Assembly: GCF_004295125.1 (NCBI RefSeq)
Contig: NZ_CP036170.1
Location: forward strand, 3,350,501 to 3,414,500
Origin: [Clostridium] scindens ATCC 35704
GTDB taxonomy: Bacteria > Bacillota > Clostridia > Lachnospirales > Lachnospiraceae
Length of the DNA stretch: 64,000 nucleotides
Reading direction: 5' to 3'
Made by a program: the position numbers and the translations under genes. The notes under the pieces were generated by a model that saw only the letters and a list, made by a program, of their open reading frames with translations, was not told the origin of the DNA and did no database searches. This document shows positions 36,358 through 45,472 of this stretch, in pieces. The stretch's first letter is position 1; each line of letters opens with the position of its first letter.

Positions 36358-37341
36358 ATGGCAGTATTCCGCGTGGAAAGAACGACAGGCTACACCGTAA
36401 TGAGCAACCACCACTTACGCAATAAGGAACTTTCCTTAAAGGCAAAGGGGCTGCTTTCACAAATGCTGTCTTTGCCGGAGAATTGGGACTACACCCTTGC
36501 GGGACTGTCCTATATCAACCGGGAAAGTATCGACGCTATCCGTACCGCCGTTTGGGAGCTTGAAAAAGCCGGATATATCACAAGACGGCAGGGACGCGAC
36601 GAGAAAGGCAAAATGACCGCTATCGAGTACACTATTTATGAACAGCCGCAGCCGCCGGGATTGGATTGCCCGGTATTGGAAAATCCAACAGCGGCAAATC
36701 CGATATTGGAAAATCCGACAACGGATAATCCGACGTCGGATAATCCAACGCAATTAAATAAAGATATATCAAGAACTGACTTACCCAAAAAAGAAAAATC
36801 AATTACAGATTTATCAAGTACCGATTCCATTCCTATCCATTCCCTAAATCCCTTGCCTTTTGACGAGGACGAAGCGGCAGAGCCGCCGGAACGGAAAAGA
36901 ACGGAAAGAAGCGACGCTTACAGAGTGTATGAGGAAATTATCAAGGACAATATCGAGTATGACTTTATCGTACAGGATAGACGCCTTGACCGCGACCGTC
37001 TGAATGAGATTGTTGACCTCATGCTTGAAACTGTCTGTACGTCAAGAAAGAAAATCCGTATTGCCGGGGACGATTATCCCGCCGAGCTTGTGAAGTCAAA
37101 GTTTATGAAACTGAACAGCGAACATATCCGCTTTGTGCTTGACTGTATGCAGGAGAACACCACGAAAATCCGCAACATCAAGCAGTACCTAAAGGCGGTG
37201 CTTTTTAATGCCCCGTCTACCATTGACAGCTATTACACTTCCCTTGTGGCTCACGATATGGCAAGCGGCGCACTTGCACCGAGGAAGCCGAAGTACGGCG
37301 ACCCGGACTATTACACCTACAACGAGGGCGAAAGCCTGTAA
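36358..37341 (+). CDS. Replication initiator of the RepA/DnaD type
   Basis: 327 residues from ATG 36358 (site AAAGGAGTGATG). The N-terminal winged helix (MAVFRVERTTGYTVMSNHHL, then LSLKAKGLLSQMLSLPENWD) is typical of Firmicute ICE and plasmid initiators. Next comes a linker with repeated ENPTxxNPI/DNPT units (about 125-155), and a C-terminal domain of the DUF6017 kind (YEEIIKDNIEYDFIVQDRR ... KNIRNIKQYLKAVLFNAP-like). It probably starts replication of the excised circle. First gene of the ICE remnant. Confidence 0.8.
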   Translation: MAVFRVERTTGYTVMSNHHLRNKELSLKAKGLLSQMLSLPENWDYTLAGLSYINRESIDAIRTAVWELEKAGYITRRQGRDEKGKMTAIEYTIYEQPQPPGLDCPVLENPTAANPILENPTTDNPTSDNPTQLNKDISRTDLPKKEKSITDLSSTDSIPIHSLNPLPFDEDEAAEPPERKRTERSDAYRVYEEIIKDNIEYDFIVQDRRLDRDRLNEIVDLMLETVCTSRKKIRIAGDDYPAELVKSKFMKLNSEHIRFVLDCMQENTTKIRNIKQYLKAVLFNAPSTIDSYYTSLVAHDMASGALAPRKPKYGDPDYYTYNEGESL

Positions 37342-37364
37342 ACGAAAAAAGGAGGATTTACCAC

Positions 37365-37583
37365 ATGGCACAGAAAACAGGAGCTTTGATTTTTGACGAA
37401 ACCGCTGACCGCTACGACATTCGCTTTGACATTACCGACTATTACGGCGGCTTGCATTGCGGCGAGTGCATGGACGTATTCACAGGCGGCAAATGGAAGC
37501 CGACCCGGATTGAGTACGGGGACAACTGGTATCTTGTAGGTATTCGCGCCGAGGATTTGAACGGGCTGCGAGTACGGATTTAA
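37365..37583 (+). CDS. DUF5348-type small protein
   Basis: 72 residues: MAQKTGALIFDETADRYDIR, then a compact beta-rich part (GGLHCGECMDVFTGGKWKPT, WYLVGI). It matches the small DUF5348 proteins found next to the replication initiator in Tn1549-like elements. Function unknown. GGAGGATTTACCAC precedes ATG; it lies 23 bp after rep. Confidence 0.7.
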   Translation: MAQKTGALIFDETADRYDIRFDITDYYGGLHCGECMDVFTGGKWKPTRIEYGDNWYLVGIRAEDLNGLRVRI

Positions 37584-37680
37584 CGGGGCGACGTGAAGAA
37601 CGGACGCCCTTTTTTCACGCCCAAAAGCGGCGTACCACCTTAACACTATCACTACTACCGGGAAAGGAGGACGGTAAATA

Positions 37681-38157
37681 TTGCAAGATGAAATCAACGA
37701 GAAAGTGGTTGCGCTCTCTATCAAAGGAGCGAAGCTAACCGCTGAAATGCTGCAAAAGGCAATCAAGACCATGCTTACAGAAGTCAAAAAGCAGCAAGGT
37801 AAACCGCCCCGTGGCAAGCAGACCCTAAAGCAGCTTGCGAAGCAGAACGCGGGGCTATCCAACATTGAGATAACCGAGGGCAATATCAAAGCCTTTGAGA
37901 GTACAGCAAAAAAGTACGGTATCGACTTTGCCTTAAAGAAAGACAGTACCGAAACGCCGCCCCGTTATCTCGTCTTTTTCAAGGGGCGGGACGCGGACGC
38001 TCTGACCGCAGCCTTTAAGGAGTTTTCCGCAAAGAAGCTGAATAAGGAGCAAAAGCCCTCTATCCGAAAGGCACTTGCCACATTCCGAGAAGCTGCAAAA
38101 CAGCTTAACGCAAACCGTCAAAAGACAAAACACAAGGACAGGGGGATTGAACTATGA
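37681..38157 (+). CDS. PcfB-like (DUF3801) conjugation protein
   Basis: 158 residues with a TTG start 10 bases after GGAAAGGAGGACGG. The helical first part (VVALSIKGAKLTAEMLQKAI) and the core IDFALKKDSTETPPRYLVFF with KGRDADALTAAF identify the PcfB/DUF3801 family, accessory factors that work with the relaxase and coupling protein. It overlaps virD4 by 4 bp (ATGA). Confidence 0.85.
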   Translation: MQDEINEKVVALSIKGAKLTAEMLQKAIKTMLTEVKKQQGKPPRGKQTLKQLAKQNAGLSNIEITEGNIKAFESTAKKYGIDFALKKDSTETPPRYLVFFKGRDADALTAAFKEFSAKKLNKEQKPSIRKALATFREAAKQLNANRQKTKHKDRGIEL

Positions 38158-39716
38158 AGCCAAATATCAAGAAGCTGCTTATCTTAAACGCTCCGTATCT
38201 GCTCTTTGTGTATCTCTTTGATAAAGTCGGACAGGCGTTCCGGCTCTCTCCGGGGGCTGACCTCTCCGGCAAGTTACTTTCCATTGGCAGCGGCTTTTCC
38301 GCTGCTTTTTCAAATGCTCTGCCGAGCTTTGCCCCTGCGGATTTGCTTATCGGCATTATCGGGGCTGTCGTTATCCGGCTTGCGGTTTATGTGAAAGGCA
38401 AGAACGCAAAGAAATACCGTAAAGGCATGGAGTACGGCTCTGCCCGTTGGGGCAACGCCGAGGACATAAAGCCATATATCGACCCCGTGTTTGAAAATAA
38501 TGTGCTGCTGACGCAGACTGAAAGGCTGATGATGTCAAGCCGCCCGAAACACCCGAAGTATGCAAGGAACAAAAACGTGCTTGTCATCGGCGGCTCCGGC
38601 AGCGGCAAGACGAGGTTTTTTGTAAAACCGAACCTTATGCAAATGCACAGCAGCTATGTTGTAACCGACCCGAAAGGAACGGTTTTAATCGAGTGCGGGA
38701 AGCTCTTACAGCGGGGCGGGTACAAAATCAAGGTGCTAAACACCATCAATTTTAAGAAATCCATGCGGTACAATCCCTTTGCCTATCTCCGCAGCGAAAG
38801 GGATATTTTGAAACTGGTAAATACCATTATCGCCAACACCAAAGGCGATGGGGAAAAATCCGCCGAGGATTTTTGGGTGAAGTCGGAACGCTTATTCTAT
38901 TGCGCCCTTATCGGCTACATCTGGTACGAAGCCCCGGAGAACGAAAAAAACTTTACGACGCTGCTTGAAATGATAAATGCGTCGGAAGCCCGCGAGGACG
39001 ACCCGGAATTTCAATCCCCCGTTGACCTCATGTTTGAACGCTTGGAAGAAAAAGACCCGGAACATTTTGCGGTGCGCCAGTACAAGAAGTTTTTGCTGTC
39101 TGCTGGAAAAACAAGAAGCTCTATCCTCATTTCCTGCGGTGCGCGGCTTGCGCCCTTTGACATTCGGGAGCTGCGTAAACTCATGGAAACCGACGAAATG
39201 GAGCTTGACACTTTGGGCGACCGAAAGACCGCGCTTTTTGTTATCATCTCCGACACCGACGATACTTTCAACTTTGTTGTATCAATCCTTTACACACAGC
39301 TTTTCAATTTGCTTTGTGATAAAGCCGACGACGTTTACGGCGGGCGGCTGCCTGTTCATGTGCGCTGTTTGCTTGATGAGTTTGCAAATATCGGACAGAT
39401 ACCGAAGTTTGAAAAGCTCATTGCTACTATCCGAAGCCGTGAAATCTCCGCTTCAATCATCTTGCAGAGCCAGTCGCAGCTAAAGGCAATCTACAAGGAC
39501 AACGCAGATACCATTGTCGGCAACTGCGATACGACCCTGTTCCTCGGCGGCAAGGAGAAAACGACCCTTAAAGAAATGTCGGAAATCTTGGGCAAAGAAA
39601 CCATAGACAGCTTTAATACTTCCGAAACAAGAGGACGGGAGCTTTCCCACGGTCTGAACTATCAGAAGTTAGGAAAAGATATGCCATACTTGTTCGTGAA
39701 GAGTTCAGTTGCCTAA
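38154..39716 (+). pseudogene. VirD4/TraG coupling protein (CD1115 family), C-terminus replaced
   Basis: 520 codons. Two membrane segments near the N-terminus, then the ATPase with Walker A VIGGSGSGKTRFFVKPN (about 143-159), KGTVLIECGKLLQ, Walker B VRCLLDEFANIGQ, and SASIILQSQSQL. Family similarity runs to LSHGLNYQKLGK and then stops at about 39678; the tail DMPYLFVKSSVA is not family sequence. About 80 residues, including the C-terminal segment of family members, are missing. The break is the left edge of the IME, at a GA dinucleotide (39678..39679), the kind of core used by TnpX-type recombinases. Confidence 0.85.
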
Positions 39717-39780
39717 TAAATTCACATGAACAGGGACACGAACAACTGGATTCTGGAAAACTGAATACAGGAGGTCACAA

Positions 39781-40164
39781 ATGAAAGAACTGCCAGAAAG
39801 AATCCATGACGATACCAACGGTCTTGACTACGTTCTTGTGGGTGATTATTACATTCCCGCCCTGCGGCTGACGGAGGAATCCCGCCCAATCGGGCATTGG
39901 GGGCGCAGGCGTAAAGCCTATCTGGAAGAAGCCCGCCCCGCCCTTTATTGCAGCCTGCTGTTGTCCGGGAAACTCTGGACGCACCTTGCCGACGTGGACG
40001 AGCAGGCACAGGAGCGGCTTGACCTTATCATGGAGCAGATGAAAGCCGCCGAGGGCGTGACGGAGAAATTGAAAGCGGATGACCAGCTTGAATGGGTGCG
40101 CCGCTGCAATTCTATCCGCAGCCGGGCGGAGGAAATTATCTATGCGGAACTGGTCTATGTATAA
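39781..40164 (+). CDS. tnpV: TnpV family transposon protein
   Basis: 127 residues. YVLVGDYYIPALRLTEESRP, IGHWGRRRKAYLEEARPALY, LADVDEQAQERLDLIMEQMK and VRRCNSIRSRAEEIIYAEL match TnpV, a small protein of Tn4451/Tn4453-type mobilisable elements. Its role is not known. CAGGAGGTCACAA before ATG. First gene of the IME, convergent with the XRE regulator. Confidence 0.85.
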   Translation: MKELPERIHDDTNGLDYVLVGDYYIPALRLTEESRPIGHWGRRRKAYLEEARPALYCSLLLSGKLWTHLADVDEQAQERLDLIMEQMKAAEGVTEKLKADDQLEWVRRCNSIRSRAEEIIYAELVYV

Positions 40165-40282
40165 TGCGGCTGGCTCCTGTCTGGAAAAAGCGGCTCTAAA
40201 GCCGGAAAATTGAACATGGGACACACGATACAGTAAAGAGGACTGCTAACCGGATTTTACGGGAATGGCAGCCCTTTTTGCG

Positions 40283-41140
40283 TCATTCTTTCGTCTTTTT
40301 CTTCCCAAACAGGGACAGCAGCTTTGATTTTCCACGCTGGCTGGAAGCTACGGGGAGCAGGGGGGATTTTTTAAACACACGGGCAAGGGTGGCACGTTCC
40401 TCTTCCGGGAGGCCCATATAGTCAATGCCGAACACCCGGCAGATAGTAAACGCCCGTTTTTCGTCCGCCGTGCCTTTGTGCATGAGGGCGTCCAGCAGTA
40501 TCACCGGAATGTTTCTGGCAAAATCCGCTGCGGGGGTTTCCGGCTCGGCAGTGGTCTTGTCGGATTCGTGCCGGGTGCGGAGGTCTTTTACAATCCGGTC
40601 AAGGTCATCATGGATAACATGGCTGAAAAACAGTTCCTCGCTGACCTGCCCTAATTCTAAAGTACGCATATAGAGGTCGTTTTCAGGGGGCTGCCGCTGT
40701 TCCATGACGGACTGCCTTGCTTTTTCCAGAACTAAGTTCATGTCATGGATACGCATATCCGCAATCCGGTCAATGCAGACTTCCATATCCGTCAGCAGGC
40801 GCAAAAATCCCGGATGGCAGACAAACTCGCAGAGAAGCCGGTTGTTGAGTGCGCCGCTTTTTAACAAATCAACCGTGGAATCATTCAAGTGCAGCTCATG
40901 CAGGGCGGTGTTCGGGTGGTTCTTGTTTTCGGTCAGCCCCATGAGGTAATCCATGGAAAGGCCGTAGTATTCCGCCAGCTTTGCGAGGTTGAACGGGCTT
41001 ATATCCGTGCATTTGTCGGATTCATATTTTCCCAGCGTGGCTCTTGCTATGCCTGTTGCCTTTTCCAGTTCCGCAAGCGTCATATGGCGGTTGGTTCTCT
41101 CGTCTTTCAATTTCTCCTGAAGCGTCAGTTTTATATACAT
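40283..41140 (-). CDS. XRE-type helix-turn-helix regulator of the IME
   Basis: 285 residues from ATG 41140 with AGGAGG upstream; the frame is open to 41245 without a site. N-terminal HTH (about 2-65): LKDERTNRHMTLAELEKATGI, ARATLGKYESDKC, LAKLAEYYGLSMDYLMGL. The rest (about 75-285) is helical and has no known domain that I can name; it ends in a basic tail (LLSLFGKKKTKE). The only minus-strand gene of the IME, so it is likely the repressor controlling the divergent mobilisation genes. Confidence 0.82.
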   Translation of the reverse strand: MYIKLTLQEKLKDERTNRHMTLAELEKATGIARATLGKYESDKCTDISPFNLAKLAEYYGLSMDYLMGLTENKNHPNTALHELHLNDSTVDLLKSGALNNRLLCEFVCHPGFLRLLTDMEVCIDRIADMRIHDMNLVLEKARQSVMEQRQPPENDLYMRTLELGQVSEELFFSHVIHDDLDRIVKDLRTRHESDKTTAEPETPAADFARNIPVILLDALMHKGTADEKRAFTICRVFGIDYMGLPEEERATLARVFKKSPLLPVASSQRGKSKLLSLFGKKKTKE

Positions 41141-41454
41141 TGCGCCCCTCCTCTCAAAATAGGGTTCGTGACCATTATAGCACAGGGCATTTCCGAAAGC
41201 GTGGAAATTTTGCGCTTTTGGGAAATTTTCCAGCCTTTCGGACATACGGGGGAAGCCGGTTTATTTTGATAAGATTTCAGTGTCACAGGGACATTGAAAA
41301 CAGAATGACCGGCTGCAAGTGATACCGTTCCCGGAGAAGTAGTGCCATGACAGGAGCATACCAAAGGAACGGAAAACGCTGGGGTGATTCCGGGCAGGAA
41401 CGGATTGCAGGCAAAACGGCAGGAAAACAAAATATCAATTATGGAGGAAGGAAC

Positions 41455-41745
41455 ATGAAGTTAAACATTGAGGAAAAGAAGATTTTATATGCCTTTGGGT
41501 GCAGGAGCCATGAGAATACAGTCCGCAGGCTGAAATGGGTCACTGCCCTGACGGTGGATGAAAAGGTGAAACGCCGGGTGCTGTGCCTGGCAAGGAAGCT
41601 GGATGATGGTGGAGCCGGTGAATGGTATCCCTGCTTTTACCATCATCTTCGTTTGGAAATGGAGGGATATTTTGAAGCAAAGAAGCATATCCGCATGGTG
41701 GAAAAAAGCACAGACTGGGAGGAATTTTATGGGAAAGCCGTCTAA
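41455..41745 (+). CDS. Hypothetical IME protein
   Basis: 96 residues from ATG 41455 (site ATGGAGGAAGGAAC). MKLNIEEKKILYAFGCRSHE, then a helical middle and GEWYPCFYHHLRLEMEGYF. No domain recognised. It overlaps the next gene by 17 bp, so the two form a unit ahead of the relaxase region, divergent from the XRE gene. Confidence 0.65.
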   Translation: MKLNIEEKKILYAFGCRSHENTVRRLKWVTALTVDEKVKRRVLCLARKLDDGGAGEWYPCFYHHLRLEMEGYFEAKKHIRMVEKSTDWEEFYGKAV

Positions 41746-42034
41746 GTATGAAAAGGAAACTATCGTAAATTTCAACGAGGGTGAGAAGGAAGCAAGCGTC
41801 TATACCTTCAATGCGGACTTGAAACGGCGGCTGGCGGAGTTCAGCAAAAAATATCCGCTCCTGTGCCGTTTGGAGAAGTCCACGCCGGAAGGGAGCGTGA
41901 CCTATGTTCTGGATAAGTCCCGGCTGTCTATCCGGCTGGTTCCGCCTTACAGTGAGGAACGGCGGGCGGCGGCGAGGGCATATGCCAAAGAACACGGCTT
42001 CAAGTCCATGCCGGGCGGGAAGGATATTGCCTGA
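41729..42034 (+). CDS. Hypothetical IME protein
   Basis: 101 residues. MGKPSKYEKETIVNFNEGEK, EASVYTFNADLKRRLAEFSK, then EGSVTYVLDKSRLSIRLVPP. Small basic protein common in this kind of Lachnospiraceae element; I know no function for it. GGGAGGAATTTT precedes ATG within the end of the previous gene. Confidence 0.7.
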   Translation: MGKPSKYEKETIVNFNEGEKEASVYTFNADLKRRLAEFSKKYPLLCRLEKSTPEGSVTYVLDKSRLSIRLVPPYSEERRAAARAYAKEHGFKSMPGGKDIA

Positions 42035-42527
42035 TTTGGGGGCGTTTTACGGTCAAAACAACGGGTGCGGAGCCGGTATTTTCCCCGTGGTTCACGGTAG
42101 AGGTATCAGACATCAGGGAAGCCCCGGACGGCGGAAATGCCTGTTTTGGGCGTGTTTTTCCGGCTGTCATGGGGAATGGCTGCGGTTTCTGTAGGAAATC
42201 AGAACGAGCGCGGCGCGTTCTGATTTTCTGATACGGAAAAAGGGAGCCGTCTTTGACGTGGGCGGGCGCAGCGCACTCACGTTGGCGGCAACCTTTTATG
42301 CGGGGTACAGGGGCGCAGCAGCCCTGTTGGGGTCAAGGGGCAACGCCCATTGGCGGGTTAAGGGCGGCAGTCCTTATCGGGTCAAGGGTGAAACGCCTTG
42401 CCCAGCTAGAGTTGGCGCTTGCGCCAATTCGTACTGGGTATTACCTGACGCAAGCCCCGCAGGTTCGGCGGCTTCGCAGCCCTCCCGCCAGCCCGGGAAT
42501 CGGTAAAAAGGAAAGGGGGATTTTGGA
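42035..42527 (+). other. Non-coding 493 bp ahead of the relaxase, candidate transfer origin
   Basis: No gene-like frame on either strand. It contains TTGGCGC-TT-GCGCCAA (42412..42427), a 7-bp perfect inverted repeat with a 2-base loop. About 100 bases later the relaxase starts, and several GTCAAGGG/GGGTCAAGG-like repeats lie before it (around 42330..42390). An inverted repeat beside the mob gene is the expected form of oriT for MobV relaxases. No nick site can be assigned from sequence alone. Confidence 0.5.
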
Positions 42528-43916
42528 TTGAAACTGACACGGCACAACGGACGCTCCGGCAAAAACGGCACGTACAACCCACGCCACAATGACCGCCGCT
42601 TTGACGTGGAAAACAGCGGTCATATTGATTCGGAGCGGGCAAAGAAAAATGTATACTGGGACTGCTACCGGGGCTATACCACCGCCGGGAGCCGGGAGGA
42701 TTCTTCCCAGCCGGATTTCAGCTTTGAGCAGATAGAACTGGCTTATTACACCGAGAATTATTCGGATTTCATTGAAGCCCAGAACGCAAGGAATGAGAAG
42801 AACCGGCACACGGAACGCAACCGCACGGTGGGGGATTTGTTAAAGAACAATAAGACCTGCCCGGAGGAAAGCATTTACCAGATTGGGACGGTGGAGGAAT
42901 CCGTCCCGCCGGAAACCTTGTTCCAGATTGTGAATGAGTTTTATGCAGAGTTTGACCGGCGTTTTGGTTCCCACGTGCATCTTCTGGACTGGGCGCTCCA
43001 TCTGGACGAGGGGACACCGCATATCCATGAGCGCCATGTATTCGATTGCAAAAACCGGTATGGGGAGTTATGCCCCCAGCAGGAAAAGGCGTTGGAAGAA
43101 CTGGGAGTGCCGCTCCCTGAACCGGATAAGAAAAAGGGAAGGAACAACAACCGCAAGCAGACTTTTGATGCGGAGTGCCGGAAGATGCTTTTCCGTATCT
43201 GCGCCGCACATAACCTTCACTTGCAGGCAGAGCCGTCCTACGGCGGGCGGGATTATCTGGAAAAGCAGGACTTCATCATTGAAAAACAGAAGAAAATACT
43301 CTCCGCACAGGGGGAAGCCTTGACGAAAAACACCGTAGCCATAGCGGAGCAGGAAAAGAAGTTTGATAAAGCCGCAAAAGCCGTTTCAGAAAAAGAAAAG
43401 GAACTGGAAAAGCAGGAGGGGCTGATTGCGGAAAAAGGGCGGGAACTTTCGGAAAAGCAGGCGGCACTTGCCACTGTCACCATGAAGATTGCAGACATGG
43501 AATCGCTGGTGGAGGAAGTGGCGGACACGGCTTATGAGAAAGCCTGCGAAGTTGTGGCGGATACCGTCCGGGCGGAAACGCAGAAGGAGGACATCCGGGC
43601 GGTGGAGGATTACAAAAAGTGGCTGGCTTCGCCGGAACGGAAAGCCCCGCAGGAGAAAAGGGATTTCGCCGTGAAGTGCCTGTGTACGGTTCAGGAGCAG
43701 ATTAAAAATGCGGCGCAGAAAGTGTTAAGGAAAGTCCAGTCTGCGCTCCAAAAGCCGGAGGTGAGCCGTGCAAACAAGGAGCAGATTAAAGAGAAGGCAA
43801 GGGAATCCATGAAGGACAGGCTCGCAAGGGGGAAAATAGAAGCTGACCGGGTGAACCGGGAGCGCATGGAGCGCAGGAACGTAAGGGCAGCAACAAAAAA
43901 AGATATGGAGATTTGA
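42528..43916 (+). CDS. mobV: MobV-type (Mob/Pre) relaxase
   Basis: 462 residues, TTG start (42528) 6 bases after GAAAGGGGGA. The Mob domain fills about 1-240. It includes the DNA-binding start KLTRHNGRSGKNGTYNPRHN and the metal-binding motif LHLDEGTPHIHERHVFD (HxDExTPHxH). A long charged coiled coil follows (about 245-330, LSEKQAALATV), then a basic tail. It nicks the transfer origin and leads the strand into a recipient using the secretion system of a helper element. Downstream lies the primase. Confidence 0.88.
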   Translation: MKLTRHNGRSGKNGTYNPRHNDRRFDVENSGHIDSERAKKNVYWDCYRGYTTAGSREDSSQPDFSFEQIELAYYTENYSDFIEAQNARNEKNRHTERNRTVGDLLKNNKTCPEESIYQIGTVEESVPPETLFQIVNEFYAEFDRRFGSHVHLLDWALHLDEGTPHIHERHVFDCKNRYGELCPQQEKALEELGVPLPEPDKKKGRNNNRKQTFDAECRKMLFRICAAHNLHLQAEPSYGGRDYLEKQDFIIEKQKKILSAQGEALTKNTVAIAEQEKKFDKAAKAVSEKEKELEKQEGLIAEKGRELSEKQAALATVTMKIADMESLVEEVADTAYEKACEVVADTVRAETQKEDIRAVEDYKKWLASPERKAPQEKRDFAVKCLCTVQEQIKNAAQKVLRKVQSALQKPEVSRANKEQIKEKARESMKDRLARGKIEADRVNRERMERRNVRAATKKDMEI

Positions 43917-43975
43917 AGCATTTGCTTTCCGCTGTGGAAATGGCAGATGCTTTTTTATTTCCGGGAAGGGACGGT

Positions 43976-44107
43976 ATGAATGTATTTGAAGCAGTAAAGG
44001 AAAATGTAACGGCAAGGCAGGCGGCGGAAATGTACGGCATCCGGGTGAACCGGAACGGCATGGCGTGCTGCCCTTTCCATGATGACAGGAATCCCAGCTT
44101 GAAGGTG
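43976..44107 (+). pseudogene. CHC2 zinc-finger primase, 5' fragment split by the RIT element
   Basis: 44 codons from ATG 43976: MNVFEAVKENVTARQAAEMY, GIRVNRNGMACCPFHDDRNP, SLKV. This is the first half of a CHC2 zinc finger (CPFH). The next residues expected, DxRFHCFGC, are found at 51136 in the same frame (44 + 164 codons give 208 residues). The broken frame runs on to 44152 into the insert. Without the second half no zinc site forms. Confidence 0.9.
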
Positions 44108-44118
44108 GATAAGCGGTT

Positions 44119-44145
44119 TTATGCAAACTTAAATAAAATCCAAAC
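44119..44145 (+). repeat. Left terminal inverted repeat of the RIT element
   Basis: 27 bp starting TTATGCAAAC and ending AATCCAAAC; it is the exact reverse complement of 51088..51114. Confidence 0.9.
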
Positions 44146-44245
44146 CATTTGAGAAAAACGATGAATTTACAATAAATATCCTTTTTTATGTTTGGATATT
44201 ATTTTTTGGTGCATGATAACCTTATCAAATCCAAAGGAGGTCATC

Positions 44246-45472
44246 ATGAACTTACAAAACTTACAGGAACATCATGGAGAGCTGCTTTCCTTCATGGAAT
44301 CCAATGGCTATGCGGAAGCCTATGTCCAGAGATTCCGTCTGGCGATCAGCCGCATATTGTCAGAACCCGGTCAGAACCGTTGGACGTCTTATACGGACAT
44401 TTATCTGGATTATGAAAAAAGATCCGGATCCGCGAATTACCTCAGGCAAATGCGGACAGTCATCGGTGCGATTGAGCAGTTCGACATATATGGGCGCATG
44501 CCCGATGCGAGGCACCGCCACACGCTGTTTGAGAGAGGTTCTTACCACTTGCTGATACCCGAGTTCAAGGAGCTTATCGACTACTACCGGCAGCACGAAA
44601 GGCAGCGCGGGAAGAAAGATGCAACAATAAATGGGCAGTCCCACAACGCTGCAACTTTTCTGCACCACTTGCAGGAACAGGGAACTTCCTGCCTTGACAA
44701 CATAACGGAGGATGCGGTGCTGTCCTTCTTCATTTCAGAGGACGGGGAGCTGATCAGGAGTTCCTCTTACAAAAATAATGTTGCAGCTGTGTTAAAGGCA
44801 TGTCTGGAGTGGAAGGGCCCACAGTGCCGCAGGCTCCTCGGTTATCTCCCTGCCCTAAAGAAAAGGCGCAGAAACATACAGTACCTCACAAAGGAGGAAG
44901 TAAGCGCAGTGCGCACGGCAATTGAACAGCAGCCCCTCTCGATGCGCAACAGGGCCGTCATGCTGCTCCTCATCCTTACAGGGATCAGGAGCAGCGACAT
45001 TGCATGCCTCACCCTGGATTCCATCGACTGGGAAACCGCAACGGTCTGCATCTGCCAGAAGAAGACAGGCCTTCCGCTGGAACTCCCGCTCACCCCGGTC
45101 ATTGGGAATGCCATTTTTGATTACCTGACGCAGGAACGCCCGGATACGGAAAGCCGGCGGCTGTTCCTCTCCGAAACATGGCCGTTCTCCCCGCTTGCAG
45201 ACAACAGCATAGAGAACATCGTGGCAAAAGTTTTCAGGATGGCAGGGATAAGGCAGTCGCCCGGGGAAAGGAAGGGGACGCACATCTTCAGGCACAACGC
45301 GGCTTCGTCCATGCTCGAAAACGGCGTGCAGCAGCCGGTGATATCCAAGACGCTCGGACACTCATCCCCGCAGTCACTGGAGACATACCTGAGCGCCGAT
45401 TTTGTGCATCTGAAGGAATGCGCACTGGGCATAGAAACATTCCCTGTCGCAAAGGGGGTGTTTCCGATATGA
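44246..45472 (+). CDS. Tyrosine recombinase 1 of the RIT trio
   Basis: 408 residues from ATG 44246 (site AAAGGAGGTCATC). An N-terminal SAM-like helical part (about 1-200) is followed by the catalytic domain with Arg in LTGIRSSDIACL, HxxR in HIFRHNAASSML, LGH in TLGHSSPQSLE, and the nucleophile Tyr in ETYLSADFV. It overlaps recombinase 2 by 4 bp. All catalytic residues are present, so this subunit should be intact. Confidence 0.9.
   Translation: MNLQNLQEHHGELLSFMESNGYAEAYVQRFRLAISRILSEPGQNRWTSYTDIYLDYEKRSGSANYLRQMRTVIGAIEQFDIYGRMPDARHRHTLFERGSYHLLIPEFKELIDYYRQHERQRGKKDATINGQSHNAATFLHHLQEQGTSCLDNITEDAVLSFFISEDGELIRSSSYKNNVAAVLKACLEWKGPQCRRLLGYLPALKKRRRNIQYLTKEEVSAVRTAIEQQPLSMRNRAVMLLLILTGIRSSDIACLTLDSIDWETATVCICQKKTGLPLELPLTPVIGNAIFDYLTQERPDTESRRLFLSETWPFSPLADNSIENIVAKVFRMAGIRQSPGERKGTHIFRHNAASSMLENGVQQPVISKTLGHSSPQSLETYLSADFVHLKECALGIETFPVAKGVFPI

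Larger units (their letters stand above)
36014..39678 (+). mobile_element. Left end of a Tn1549-type integrative conjugative element, truncated
   Basis: Starts at the break in cotJC and carries the usual left-end order of this ICE family: terminal repeats, replication initiator, DUF5348 protein, PcfB-like protein, VirD4 coupling protein. It ends inside virD4, where the serine-recombinase IME begins. The type IV secretion genes, relaxase and tyrosine integrase normally following are absent from the window. The left boundary is set by loss of CotJC similarity, so it is good to a few bases only. Confidence 0.72.

Noticed and set aside
44108-44119. Simple 12-bp target duplication for the RIT element (GATAAGCGGTTT and GATAACCGCTTC at 51136..51147)
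   Set aside because: The copies differ at three positions, and GATAAGCG is better explained as part of the inverted terminus; kept only as an alternative.
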